NCBI RefSeq assembly: GCF_000759025.1
Contig: NZ_JPOS01000039.1
Coordinates: 248,001 to 312,000, forward strand
Direction: 5' to 3'
DNA from: Phaeodactylibacter xiamenensis
GTDB taxonomy: Bacteria > Bacteroidota > Bacteroidia > Chitinophagales > Saprospiraceae
DNA: 64,000 bases
In this document: positions 17,676 to 27,133 of the stretch, one piece after another
How the letters are laid out: every line of letters starts with the position of its first letter
Position numbering within the stretch: position 1 is the stretch's first letter
Made by a program: the position numbers and the translations under genes
The notes under the pieces: generated by a model
Database searches by the model: none
Told to the model about the DNA's origin: nothing
The model's input: the letters and a program-made list of their open reading frames with translations, nothing else

Positions 17676-17738
17676 AGGGGTTAAAACGCCTGCTCTCCAA
17701 ATTCACGCTCCGGCAGCTTTGATTTGCCAAGCGACCGG

Positions 17739-19868
17739 TTACAATACAGCTACCTTTACAATTTTCCAGTGTTTACCAGTGCTTACTTTGAGCCAGTAGA
17801 TACCGGGACGCTCTATAAATAGCTGACTGCCGCTGATGACTCCGCTTTGTACGAGCCGCCCATCGACTGCGTACAGCTCGTAGGGTGCAGAAGGCGGAGC
17901 CCCTTCAATATTAATAAGACCGGAGGATGGGTTGGGAAAGATGTTGATCGCGCCCTGCGTGACTTCTGAGGTGGAAGTGATGACAAAAGTACTATCGCAA
18001 GAGTAGCCAACAAAGTTATATTGCAAGCTGTCATTTTCAAAGCAGCGAAGCTGAGTGACTTCCCGGACCGGGTCGCACAATCCATAGCCCAGGGGCAGAC
18101 GTAGCCCACCCGATTGCTGCCCTATACCAGCGTATACGTTGGTAAGCAGGTCTCCTTCAATCGTGCCATTATTTTCTATGCGTAAATGTTGTACCGGCAG
18201 CGTATCCCCCATTACGGTTTCCTGCGTGACGCTATCCACTTCTATCATCGCAATTCCCCCTCCGCTGCTGCACTGACCAGTCCATTGCGTACCATACTGA
18301 CTATTGACCGAAAAATCATAATTCAATTGGTACATTTCCAGATCAGCGTCCCAGAGGTAGACTAAGCTGCCCTCCTGCCGCAGGTACTGAAGATTGCCCG
18401 TTGAGCCTTCTTCTACTGCAAAAGCAGTCTGCCCGCCTACTGTTGCGGTATCCACAATTTCATAAGTTTCGAAGCTGACGCTCTTCGCCGGGCCTCCAGA
18501 AGCAGTCTCTACTTCGTAGGTCCAGCGGGTGCCGATATCAAATACAGGTAAAGCCGTGTTGGCACCGTCCAATACGATAACATCCTGGCATTCCTCACTA
18601 GCTAAGCAACCATTCGCATCTACTGCAAGCAGCCAAAGCCTGGATGACAGCTCCAAGTCCTGTATGGCACTAAGTTGGAAAGGGGAATACCTGGCGTGTC
18701 CGCAGGCAATGATTTGACCGGTAGGGGTCTCTATGACTTTGTTTAGCTTCCCCTGCCGGTAAAGACCAAATTCATCAACTGGTAGTGCATCTACATTGGG
18801 GTGTCGGTATATCTTGGTCCATTTTAATTCCCCACCGGGGCTGATACGGGCAATGAAGCCGTTGTGGCTATCGTCCGGATGCCAGCCACCGCCGGTTGCC
18901 TCGCCACAAAAAATAATATCACCATTAGCAGCCTCTATAAAGTCCAGTACATTGTACTTCCAATTGTTAGAAAACGGTTCTGACGGCAAGGGGGTACGCC
19001 ATTCCACTTCTTCCATTTCAGGGTTCAATTTGTTGATCCAGCCGTTGTCTGAAGCCCAGATGTCCTCTGGATTGACTACAGAGAAATAGTAATAACTACC
19101 ACTTTCAGAAACGTGCATGCTTGTGGGTTTGCCGACTGGACCTTCAAATTCAAACGAATCAAGCTTCTCTCCGTTTGGTAGCAGTTTTACAATTTGAGAG
19201 CCATATTCTCCCCCAGCGCCTTGATTGTCAAAATAGCTATTTAAATAAACTAAGTTTCCATCTGATGTGAATTGCAAGTCATCGCAATTATTACTGGTAA
19301 CTCCTCTTCTGTATTTTCGATCCCAATTTGTTGTCAAATGACTTTTATCAACGCTTTGTATGAGCACTTGAGATCTTCCATCTGAAACTGTATTGCCGTA
19401 TAAGTATACTGTATTGTTATTGCATATCATGCCATTACAAATCACAGTTTCGTTATTAGACGGACTTAGGACATCATATGTCTGTATATCTTGGAAGTGG
19501 GAATCAATTAAGTGTATTCTTGTTGGACGCCCTTGAAAAAGACCATGCGGATGCCCAATGAGTATGATAGTATCACCCATACTTGCAAGCCTGTTGCTTC
19601 CTTCAGGAAATAATGATGGATATAGACGAGATTGAATATGTTGCCCTGAAGGCAAAAAGGAAGACACGTAAGAGCATGACCTAAACACAGTATCGTAATC
19701 ACAGAAATTTCCCGAAAGAAGCACAATGCTACTATCAACATATTTAAGGTCAATATATTCGTCTGTTATACCGCTTTCAAAGCTATGCAGTTGACTGTAG
19801 GTGTCCACGGATTGTGCAGCCACTATGCTAAAAGTGAAAATTGACAATAGAATGATAAAGAAACGCAT
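17739..19868 (-). CDS. T9SS-sorted secreted protein, propeller-like
   Basis: The protein has 709 residues and a signal peptide (MRFFIILLSIFTFSIVAAQS). The first 430 residues carry repeated strands of a beta-propeller (for example GDIIFCGEATGGGWHPDDSH and IISCGHAR-like turns). A separate domain at about 450-610 follows (GTRWTYEVETASGGPAKSVS). The C-terminal 80 residues (INIFPNPSSGLINIEG, then YWLKVSTGKHWKIVKV) form a T9SS type A sorting domain. No enzymatic motif is seen. It lies 59 bp downstream of the metalloprotease-like gene on the same strand. Confidence 0.8.
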   Translation of the reverse strand: MRFFIILLSIFTFSIVAAQSVDTYSQLHSFESGITDEYIDLKYVDSSIVLLSGNFCDYDTVFRSCSYVSSFLPSGQHIQSRLYPSLFPEGSNRLASMGDTIILIGHPHGLFQGRPTRIHLIDSHFQDIQTYDVLSPSNNETVICNGMICNNNTVYLYGNTVSDGRSQVLIQSVDKSHLTTNWDRKYRRGVTSNNCDDLQFTSDGNLVYLNSYFDNQGAGGEYGSQIVKLLPNGEKLDSFEFEGPVGKPTSMHVSESGSYYYFSVVNPEDIWASDNGWINKLNPEMEEVEWRTPLPSEPFSNNWKYNVLDFIEAANGDIIFCGEATGGGWHPDDSHNGFIARISPGGELKWTKIYRHPNVDALPVDEFGLYRQGKLNKVIETPTGQIIACGHARYSPFQLSAIQDLELSSRLWLLAVDANGCLASEECQDVIVLDGANTALPVFDIGTRWTYEVETASGGPAKSVSFETYEIVDTATVGGQTAFAVEEGSTGNLQYLRQEGSLVYLWDADLEMYQLNYDFSVNSQYGTQWTGQCSSGGGIAMIEVDSVTQETVMGDTLPVQHLRIENNGTIEGDLLTNVYAGIGQQSGGLRLPLGYGLCDPVREVTQLRCFENDSLQYNFVGYSCDSTFVITSTSEVTQGAINIFPNPSSGLINIEGAPPSAPYELYAVDGRLVQSGVISGSQLFIERPGIYWLKVSTGKHWKIVKVAVL

Positions 19869-19927
19869 ATTACAAAGTTATATACGTGCAGCTCCAGAGT
19901 CGGAGCTGCACGTTTGTGGTTTACAAT

Positions 19928-22900
19928 TTACTTAGCAAGCATCACTTTGCGGCGGTGCAGTATTTCTTTATTCTTGCTTATCGTGACGATATACAAGCCT
20001 TCCGCCCAGTCATTTGTCGGAATAGTGACATTGGCTTCTTGTATTCGGCTGTTGTGCACATTCTTGCCAAGAAGGTCTGTAACATTAAGCTGTGCTTCAG
20101 GGTAAGCACCCATCCTAATATTCAGCTGACCACTGAATGGGTTAGGAAAAACAGATAGTTCATCTTCAGTGGTCGCAGGAGTAGCTCTCCCCTCTAGTCC
20201 CAATCTGAACTCACTGTGATTGCGCAGGGGTAAATCCTCTGTAAGGACATCACCGGTTAGGGCATAGTACAATGATTTTGCATACCCGGCATAGCGATGC
20301 TCTTTATGAGCAATAAATTCAAGGCTGTCAAGTTCGGAAACAGTGGCTTGAAAACTTGGCCCTTCTGATAGCCTATCTAAGTTTAGGAGTTGTACTTTTA
20401 TGAAGTCGGCAAGTGGCTCTTCGGTGGGGTTAATATTAGTTAAAAACGCCTCTGCGGCTTCCAGATCATCTTCGAAGATATAAGAGCTGAAAATAATTGT
20501 TGCTTCTTCATCAGCCTCTTCTCCAGAAAACAGAGAACGGGCATCAGAATAATCTTCATTTATGACGTACAACTCAAACAATTGACGTTTAGCACGCTTC
20601 AGGCATCTTTCATAGTCCTTGCGCTGCTCGTCATTGGGCAGCAAAAGACTAATCTCCGTATTCAAAAAAGAAATAGCTTCCTGTGTTGCAGCCATCGTTC
20701 TCTGTGGGCTGCAAAGCGTCTCTTCCTCTTCCGGAGGGGTAACTAAATCTGATCCGGCAATGGCACAAGCATCTGTGGGGTTCCCCAACTCAATAATCGA
20801 CACATTGGGGTGAGCTTTAACAGCATCTTTGCAATCAATTACGTTATCAGCCGGCTCAACATATACAAAAGGATCAGGGTTGCCAGTGATGTCATACGTG
20901 CTGCTGCTAGGGTTGCCTAAGTGCGTAAAACAGTTATTTGCTGGTTGACTAAATCCTGCGCCTAAAAATGATATTGTTGCCCCATCCAGATATGTGTCAG
21001 CAAAGTAAGTATCAAAGCAATTTTCATGAAACCCTATGCCTTCAGAATCTTCTGCACTGTAAAGCCCCACAAAGTTACCATCAAATTTATTTCGGAAAAC
21101 ACGATTGACAGAATTGCCGCTATTGAGGCTTACGGAGCCAAAAGCCGCAGCAAAATCGTTGTTATGGATTTCATAAAAGTTATCCCCTTCCATCCAGGCG
21201 TCGTAGAGCCCCGTAGCAAAATTGTTATTCAGGATACTGTTTTCATCAATTGTGGTTCCCAGCGCCCGTACTCCGGTCTCTGCGCCATAAAACAGGTTGT
21301 CCCTTATCACGGAGCCTATACCTGCTGATACGTTTGCAAATAAAATATCATTTTCTCCGCTGTGAAATTCGTTGCCCTCAATAAGAAAAGAACCTGATTC
21401 TGTCACAATGCAGTTCATGGTAATATCATTAAAGACGTTACCACTCACCTCGACAAACTGACAATTCCAATTTGTGACACTCCATTTCCCCCCGTTTTGT
21501 ACGCAGTTCCTGATGTAGCTGCCATTGGCAGACGGCTGAAAGGCGATGAACTCTACTATCCGGCGAGTATTATTAAAGGTGCTGTTCTCTGCTTGTAGAA
21601 TACCGTTACCATGCTGAGCCATATCAGGCCATGGCAATGGAGGGAACATTGAAACTGCTGCACTACTTGTATTTTCAACAACTGAACCATTCTTTATGGA
21701 AACATCAAAGTCTGTATTGCCACCCGTTACCCGGATTCCTTGCCAGGTATCATCGCAACCATTGGTCAGCAACCCTCCATCAACAATTAGCTTAGCGTTT
21801 TTTTCTAAATCAATAGTGGATTCTTTTGACAAGTATACCTCTGAGGTAATCGTAAGCGTAGCATCACTAGACACAATTATGTCTCCATAAATACTGATAG
21901 GGCTGTCAAAAGTAGTATTTCCAGTGACTACTATATTACAAGTGCTTGCTGTGAGGTCTTCACAGGATACATAATCATGATGGTTAGTAGTCATCAACGT
22001 TCTGTGCATCCTATTCAACTGCGCTGGCGTAAGGTACTTTTTTGACATGGAGAAATTTGTACTCATCAAATTATCGCAACCCTGTGTATGAAATTGATTC
22101 ATGATGGAATGCCCTAGTTCGTGATTAGCGGTGATAGGAACTCCGTCCAAATGCCATTGAGCAATTGTCTCATTGGGGATATTACTATACTCTGGAGAAT
22201 AGATACCACCAAAATTGACCCTTGCGTAGTACTCAGTATAAAAATTCGCCATAATTATAAATTGGTCCTGATCAGAGTCATAAGGTGCCGCCAGCCTTGA
22301 GCATCCACTAAATATTGGAATATTGTCATTCCAGGGAGCGGCTATTGTCTCGTTGTTGTTTACCGCATCTTCTAAATAAGCTAAGTGCCCGCCATTTTCA
22401 ACAAAGAAAAAATTGATTGCATCGGGATATTGCATATTAAATTCATCGATAACCTTTTTAAGCTCTGGCCAAGTACTGTTGTTGTTATTGTCTATATCCG
22501 CTGGGCAAAAATCAGCAAATGAGTAATCCGTCATTTGCTGAGCCCGTGCATAATAGTCCCATGCATCTGTATTTGCAATATAGTGGGTGTTTACATTGAC
22601 TCTTATGTTTGAGTCATAGGGATAGCTTTCTCCCGGAGAGCAGTTGTCTGTATCTTCTACGCGTTCCCACCGGTCATTCATCCTCTTGACAATTTCATCA
22701 ATGATGCTTATCGTGAATGGATCATTAGGAGGAAAAGTACCCGTTCCATCATCACGCGTTAAGAATACGAAATTACAATTTAAATACAAAGGTGTGGAGC
22801 AAGTCGTTTTTGAGAAAAATTGCACGTTATTTAGCTGGTTCAGGATTGCCGCATTACCAGGACCATCCATCGGGCAGCTAAAATCATGTTGCTGGGCAAA

Positions 22901-22951
22901 GGCCTGAAGCACGATAGCACTTAAAAACGCCGTGAAAAGTAAATTTTTCAT
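19928..22951 (-). CDS. T9SS-sorted zinc metalloprotease with a beta-helix domain
   Basis: The protein has 1007 residues from the ATG at 22951, which begins the signal peptide MKNLLFTAFLSAIVLQAFAQ. The zincin motif HELGHSIMNQFH (HExxHxxxxxH-like) lies near residue 290, within a pappalysin/M43-like region. Residues about 350-740 look like a right-handed parallel beta-helix (GNTTFDSPISIYGDIIVSSD, many IxxNxF turns). A helical part follows, then the T9SS sorting domain (LSVFPNPFSGQLNIRMG). The protein is therefore an exported, probably surface-attached protease. Its promoter contains a G12 tract (24443-24454), and an IS element sits 11 bp upstream of the start codon. Confidence 0.8.
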   Translation of the reverse strand: MKNLLFTAFLSAIVLQAFAQQHDFSCPMDGPGNAAILNQLNNVQFFSKTTCSTPLYLNCNFVFLTRDDGTGTFPPNDPFTISIIDEIVKRMNDRWERVEDTDNCSPGESYPYDSNIRVNVNTHYIANTDAWDYYARAQQMTDYSFADFCPADIDNNNNSTWPELKKVIDEFNMQYPDAINFFFVENGGHLAYLEDAVNNNETIAAPWNDNIPIFSGCSRLAAPYDSDQDQFIIMANFYTEYYARVNFGGIYSPEYSNIPNETIAQWHLDGVPITANHELGHSIMNQFHTQGCDNLMSTNFSMSKKYLTPAQLNRMHRTLMTTNHHDYVSCEDLTASTCNIVVTGNTTFDSPISIYGDIIVSSDATLTITSEVYLSKESTIDLEKNAKLIVDGGLLTNGCDDTWQGIRVTGGNTDFDVSIKNGSVVENTSSAAVSMFPPLPWPDMAQHGNGILQAENSTFNNTRRIVEFIAFQPSANGSYIRNCVQNGGKWSVTNWNCQFVEVSGNVFNDITMNCIVTESGSFLIEGNEFHSGENDILFANVSAGIGSVIRDNLFYGAETGVRALGTTIDENSILNNNFATGLYDAWMEGDNFYEIHNNDFAAAFGSVSLNSGNSVNRVFRNKFDGNFVGLYSAEDSEGIGFHENCFDTYFADTYLDGATISFLGAGFSQPANNCFTHLGNPSSSTYDITGNPDPFVYVEPADNVIDCKDAVKAHPNVSIIELGNPTDACAIAGSDLVTPPEEEETLCSPQRTMAATQEAISFLNTEISLLLPNDEQRKDYERCLKRAKRQLFELYVINEDYSDARSLFSGEEADEEATIIFSSYIFEDDLEAAEAFLTNINPTEEPLADFIKVQLLNLDRLSEGPSFQATVSELDSLEFIAHKEHRYAGYAKSLYYALTGDVLTEDLPLRNHSEFRLGLEGRATPATTEDELSVFPNPFSGQLNIRMGAYPEAQLNVTDLLGKNVHNSRIQEANVTIPTNDWAEGLYIVTISKNKEILHRRKVMLAK

Positions 22952-22969
22952 TTGGAAAATATTTAGTGA

Positions 22970-24301
22970 CTGACCTTTCGCACGCGAAAGGTTATGATAA
23001 TTGAAAAAATTAGCAGTATTCAGGGTGCTTGGCACAGCAATCCCACTCAGTGCATGGCACTGAAAAAGCACTCGCATGAACAAGTTAATCAAAGCCTTAC
23101 CCCAAAAGAGGGGTGGCTAGCCCGTTTGGCGGCCCAATTGCAGGGACATAGGCTTTGAGCCTTTGCACCTCTTGAAAAGCCGCCCTGAGGGCATTGACAT
23201 AAATTTTGGTTTTTAGGGCAAAGTGGTTGGTCTGCTCTTTTGCAGACAGCAGTTCGAGTTTAGTCCAGGCAATCATGGCAGCAAAAACATGGTTGCACTG
23301 GGATGTCTCGTGCTTGGTGGGGGACTTTTCCAGCCCCACGTTTTGTTTGAGCGATTTGTGGAATACCTCCACTCCCCAGCGTGTCCCGTAGGTTGTGCAG
23401 ATAGCTGGGCCGCTTAGCTCCAGATCGTTGGTGACCAGGTACAAGTCTCCAGTTGAGCCGTCTTGGTTTATAAAGACCTGTTTGACCAGCTGGACTTGGA
23501 AGTCCAGCCCTTTAAGGTAAACAGTAATGGCCTGGCCTGCTTGCAGTTCTAGCCCGTCGACTCGGTGGAACTTGCCTTCCAGTTTGTCTTCCATGGTAAG
23601 GGCAGCCTTGCGGTTGCTCTTTAAGGCACTGATAAAATGCTTGCCCAGCTCATAGTGCACGAACTCAAAGTTCTCCTTGGCAGCAAACCAAGTGTCCCAG
23701 ACCACATAGCGGAAGGGCACGCGGTTGTATTTGACAAGTGCAAAAAGCTGGTCGCGCAGCATCTCGTTCTTGCTGCGGGGGCTGCGCTTCTTTACCTGCC
23801 CGCTTTTGGTATCCACGTATTCTTGCGACTTGCGCACGATCTCAAAAGCAACAGGCAGCTCTATGCCCTGTGGGCTCTGGTAAAGGAAATTCAGGATGTT
23901 GATCCCTTTGGTGTGCCCCGCTTTCGGCTTCTTGGAGTGGTCCCAGTGCCAAGTGACCACTTCATTCTCCGTAGAGTGCGGCTTCTCCTCGATCGTGTCA
24001 TCTATCTTGATGACCGCGTCCGGGTGCTCCACTTTACGTACCAAAGGCTTTATGCAACGCCAATAGTCCTTTGCCGTGAAGGCTTCCTGCCCTAAAAAAC
24101 GGCTGATCTTGTCATGGCTCAGTGCCTGATCGGTCAGCTCGGACAAGCCGGTGGCTGTCGCCATGCGAAACGATGCCAGCAGGTAGTCCGAATACAAGTC
24201 TAGTAACTTTGGGTCTTTCATCTTTCGCTCCTTTGAGCTGCAAGATAACTGCCCTGACATTATTAATCAATTTTCCAAATATTTCGCGTGCGAAAGGTCA
24301 G
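22970..24301 (-). mobile_element. Complete insertion sequence, 1332 bp, with 20-bp terminal inverted repeats and a 7-bp target duplication
   Basis: Both ends carry the identical 20-bp inverted repeat CTGACCTTTCGCACGCGAAA, starting at 22970 on the plus strand and at 24301 on the minus strand. TTAGTGA flanks the element on both sides (22963-22969 and 24302-24308), a 7-bp target duplication. Each end also contains the palindrome TTTCGC-N2-GCGAAA. One DDE transposase gene fills the element. The exact duplication shows that the two sides were once contiguous. The insertion separates the metalloprotease gene from its promoter. Confidence 0.92.
23097..24221 (-). CDS. DDE transposase of the IS4/IS701 type
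   Basis: The protein has 374 residues. The catalytic core is visible as IKIDDTIEEKPHS (first Asp), FRYVVWDTWFAAKENFEF (second Asp) and TRWGVEVFHKSLKQNVGLEK (Glu). The YREK-like signature of the IS4 superfamily is present in modified form, and related proteins are often labelled IS701. The ATG at 24221 follows AAAGGAGCGAA, a strong ribosome site unlike those of the neighbours, so it is preferred to the longer frame from 24260. No frameshift is seen, so the element may be active. Confidence 0.88.
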   Translation of the reverse strand: MKDPKLLDLYSDYLLASFRMATATGLSELTDQALSHDKISRFLGQEAFTAKDYWRCIKPLVRKVEHPDAVIKIDDTIEEKPHSTENEVVTWHWDHSKKPKAGHTKGINILNFLYQSPQGIELPVAFEIVRKSQEYVDTKSGQVKKRSPRSKNEMLRDQLFALVKYNRVPFRYVVWDTWFAAKENFEFVHYELGKHFISALKSNRKAALTMEDKLEGKFHRVDGLELQAGQAITVYLKGLDFQVQLVKQVFINQDGSTGDLYLVTNDLELSGPAICTTYGTRWGVEVFHKSLKQNVGLEKSPTKHETSQCNHVFAAMIAWTKLELLSAKEQTNHFALKTKIYVNALRAAFQEVQRLKAYVPAIGPPNGLATPLLG

Positions 24302-24433
24302 TTAGTGATAAAAAAAGAGCGATTATGGCAGATAGCGCAACTGGTACAACAACACGAATACATTTCTTTCACTTTGACTGAAGAGAAGCGCTGTTTTACA
24401 GAGCTATCTATTGATATTTTTGAGTTACGCTTA

Positions 24434-24467
24434 CAAAAATAGCCCCCCCCCCCCGCAGAATTCCAAA
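24434..24467 (-). promoter_or_regulatory. Promoter with a 12-G homopolymer spacer for the metalloprotease gene
   Basis: On the minus strand TTTG (24467-24464) is followed by 22 nt and then a perfect -7 box, TATTTTTG (24441-24434). The spacer ends in a run of exactly 12 G (plus-strand C at 24443-24454). Slippage in the run would change the -33/-7 distance and so promoter strength, as in known phase-variable promoters with homopolymer spacers. Without the IS, transcription would start about 140 nt before the metalloprotease ATG. Confidence 0.6.
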
Positions 24468-24533
24468 TATTTATGAATATTTTTTAACAAGCACCAATTG
24501 TTCATTCCCCTACTCTCTCATAGGCAGAGTCTA

Positions 24534-24860
24534 TCACTCTCCCGCCATCAACTCCCGCACACGCATCTGCAACAGCGCCTCCGCAATCCCATCCCGAAAA
24601 ACATTAAACTCACTTTCCGTAAATGTAAATTGTAAGTTAGCCTTGCCCGTATCCAGGATGATGCGGAACTGTCCGTCGTGAAACAAGCTGGAGTTGGGCG
24701 CAAACTCAATATGCAGCAGCCATTCCGCCCAGCGCTTGAATTCGGCTTGGCTGAAGCCCGCCAGCAGGTTGTTGAAGTGGACGCCCACCCGTTTACAGCC
24801 GGTACATTGCCCGACGCTCATGCTGCCGTTCATTAGCAGCACCTCGGTTTTACATTTCAT
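24534..24860 (-). CDS. Small conserved protein of the heme locus, DUF6686-like
   Basis: The protein has 108 residues and no signal peptide. Its N-terminus has KCKTEVLL and a Cys pair in GQCTGCKRVGVHFNNLLAGF, followed by two amphipathic segments (FSQAEFKRWAEWLLHIEF and FTESEFNVFRDGIAEALL). This arrangement resembles the small Bacteroidota family DUF6686. Its function is unknown. It is the last gene of the heme operon, 22 bp after the receptor stop codon, so a part in heme or iron handling is likely but unproven. Confidence 0.6.
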   Translation of the reverse strand: MKCKTEVLLMNGSMSVGQCTGCKRVGVHFNNLLAGFSQAEFKRWAEWLLHIEFAPNSSLFHDGQFRIILDTGKANLQFTFTESEFNVFRDGIAEALLQMRVRELMAGE

Positions 24861-24882
24861 ACTGTTTTCTGTTTGTTTTACA

Positions 24883-26973
24883 CTACCACCCCAAATCCAC
24901 CATCATCCGCACAAACACATTCCGGCCCGGGCTCACCGGCGCGCTGCCGGTGCCACCGCTGTGCGCCCCGCCGCTCGCTGCGCCCTGTATGTTGGCCCGC
25001 CGTACATCGAGTAGGTTGCGGGCACCCAGCGTCAGGTCGATGCGCTCTTTCCAGAAGGATTTGGTGAGGGTAAAGTCTGCCATCGTAAAGCCATCTTGTA
25101 TGCGCTGCCCGGCAATGGTGTTGCCCTCCGCATCCGTGGTGGGGAAGAAATTGACCTGCCGGTCATTGACGCGCACGAAAAGAGAAGCGCTCAAACCGGC
25201 CTTCAGCCAGCGGTAGGTGGCGCTGCCGCTGTACTCCATAGCGTAGGTGAACGCATCCAGCTCCGGCAAGTCCTCGCTCGCCGGGTTGTAGTAGCCGATA
25301 GTGGAGGCATTGGCAGACAGTTCCAGCCGGGGCGTGCTGTAGCTGAGGGAAAAGTTGATGCCCTGTGTTTTGTACACCGCCTGATTGAAATAGGCAAAGC
25401 GCAGGGTGGAGGTGTCAATAGCCGGGGCGATGCCTTCGTCGGTCTCGATGTACTCAAACAGCTCAATCTTGTCGCGGATGTCGTTGTAGAAGCCTTTGAT
25501 TTTGCCCTTGAGGCGCCATTCGTCCCCGCGCTGCTCGTAGAATAGGCCCAACTGCAGATTGTCCGAGCGCTCCGCCCGCAGATTGGGGTTGCCGAGGATG
25601 AAGTGGTTGATATCGATAAATTCGAAAAACAACTCCTTCAAGTCCGGGCTGCGGAAGCCTTGGCTGTAGGAGCCGCGTAGGGCCCACTGCTCATTCAGCC
25701 GGTACTTCAGGTGGAAGGAAGGCACGAGCGGGGCTTCGTAGCGGGTATTGTAAGCGTAGCGCAGCCCGGCTTCTGCGGTCAGCGCTTCCCATGGCTGATA
25801 GCGCAGGCTGCCGAATGCCGCGTAGTCGCCAATTTGCGAAAAGCCTTCCCGGCTGCTCAGGCTGTCTTGTATGCGTTGGCCCGTCGCGTCATCGTACCGC
25901 AGGTCCACGCCTACCTGAAAATTCAGTGGGCTGTCGGCGTACTGACTGGCGAAGGTGGCGCGCAGCATGGCACCGGAGAAGCGGGCGGTGTCCTGCATGC
26001 CGGGTACTTCAAGCTGCTCGTTTTCCTCAAAATTAGTGCGCAGGGTGCGCTTGTAGCGGCGGAATTGGTTGTAGCCGGTGGTGGCTTGCAGGTAGTAGTT
26101 TTTCCCGACTTGCCCTTCGTAGGCCAGGCTGTGGTTGATGCGCCGGGTCAGGTAAAAGTCGTCAAAAGCGTAGGGCTTGAACTGTGGGCGGCGGATGTTG
26201 CCCAAGTTCTGCACTTCCTCATCGAAGAAGCTGCCGGTGTAAAACAGCTTGCGCTTGTCGTCCAGCCGGTAGCCGAGGTAGGCATCGGCAAACCACTGCT
26301 CCCTGGGGTTCCAGAGCACGGAGCGCAGGCTGTCGTTTTCACTAAAGCCGCCGAACACATCGTAGCCGCCGTTGAGGCGCAGGGTGATATCATCGGTCAG
26401 GCGGGCACCGAAGGCAGCAGCGTAGCGGTTCTCGCCCCGGGCTTCCACCTGACTCGTCAGATTCAGGTCGTAGCGGTCGAGCTGCGATTTTTTGGTGATC
26501 AGGTTGATGACGCCGCCCAGGGCATCCGTGCCGTAGCTGACCGACATCGGGCCTTCTACGATCTCCACCCGCTCGATGTTGTTGAGGTTGAGCTGACTCA
26601 GGTCGATATTGCCATCCTGTCGGCCGATCACGGGAACGCCGTCCACCATGATTTTAACATTCTGCCCGTCGATGCCCAGCAGGCTCATACTGCTGCCCAG
26701 TACCATATCCTGCCGGATGCGGATGTTGGCTTCCTGCTGCAGCAGCTGTTCCAGATTGGTAGCGCCCCGCTGCTCAATCACTTCCTCCCGTATGGTGATG
26801 ACATCGTGCACGGCGTTGCGGCTGTCGGTAGGCGCGTACTGCGCCGTCACAATTACATCCTGCAACTGCAGCGCCCAAAGCGACGAATCGGGCGGCAGCG
26901 AAGCTTGACCATACAGCGGGGGGCAAGTACCAATCGTAATGAAGAAACAACAAACAAAAAATATCGTCCTCAT
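24883..26973 (-). CDS. hmuR: TonB-dependent heme receptor
   Basis: The protein has 696 residues from the ATG at 26973, which starts the signal peptide MRTIFFVCCFFITIGTCPPL. The plug domain has VIVTAQYAPTDSRNAVHDVI and VDGVPVIGRQDG, and VEGPMSVSYGTDALGGVINL closes the plug. In the barrel, GFRSPDLKELFFEFIDINHF with NPNLRAE is the FRAP/NPNL signature of heme receptors, with a candidate His ligand. It lies downstream of the hmuY-T-U-V-S genes on the same strand. It takes heme from HmuY or host proteins across the outer membrane. Confidence 0.9.
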   Translation of the reverse strand: MRTIFFVCCFFITIGTCPPLYGQASLPPDSSLWALQLQDVIVTAQYAPTDSRNAVHDVITIREEVIEQRGATNLEQLLQQEANIRIRQDMVLGSSMSLLGIDGQNVKIMVDGVPVIGRQDGNIDLSQLNLNNIERVEIVEGPMSVSYGTDALGGVINLITKKSQLDRYDLNLTSQVEARGENRYAAAFGARLTDDITLRLNGGYDVFGGFSENDSLRSVLWNPREQWFADAYLGYRLDDKRKLFYTGSFFDEEVQNLGNIRRPQFKPYAFDDFYLTRRINHSLAYEGQVGKNYYLQATTGYNQFRRYKRTLRTNFEENEQLEVPGMQDTARFSGAMLRATFASQYADSPLNFQVGVDLRYDDATGQRIQDSLSSREGFSQIGDYAAFGSLRYQPWEALTAEAGLRYAYNTRYEAPLVPSFHLKYRLNEQWALRGSYSQGFRSPDLKELFFEFIDINHFILGNPNLRAERSDNLQLGLFYEQRGDEWRLKGKIKGFYNDIRDKIELFEYIETDEGIAPAIDTSTLRFAYFNQAVYKTQGINFSLSYSTPRLELSANASTIGYYNPASEDLPELDAFTYAMEYSGSATYRWLKAGLSASLFVRVNDRQVNFFPTTDAEGNTIAGQRIQDGFTMADFTLTKSFWKERIDLTLGARNLLDVRRANIQGAASGGAHSGGTGSAPVSPGRNVFVRMMVDLGW

Positions 26974-27098
26974 GTGCTCTTGTAGGTTACTTCGCGATTG
27001 CTTGACCATCGAATATTATCCATTTGCTCTTCTTTTCTTCAGGTAAGTGTGACACCTACGGCGTCAATTAAAAGATGAAAGCTGTTTTTACGAATAGT

Positions 27099-27115
27099 CG
27101 ACCCCATTGGGGTCG
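27099..27115 (-). promoter_or_regulatory. GC-rich hairpin between hmuS and hmuR
   Basis: CGACCCC (27099-27105) and GGGGTCG (27109-27115) form a 7-bp stem with a 3-nt loop, 19 bp after the hmuS stop codon. No T-run follows on the minus strand. It may tune hmuR expression by RNA processing or stability within the 160-bp gap. Confidence 0.35.
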
Positions 27116-27133
27116 TACAATAGTAACTCAAAC

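Noticed and set aside
25711-26985. 424-residue reading frame opposite hmuR
   Set aside because: It is antisense to a well-supported TonB receptor and lacks any recognisable domain.
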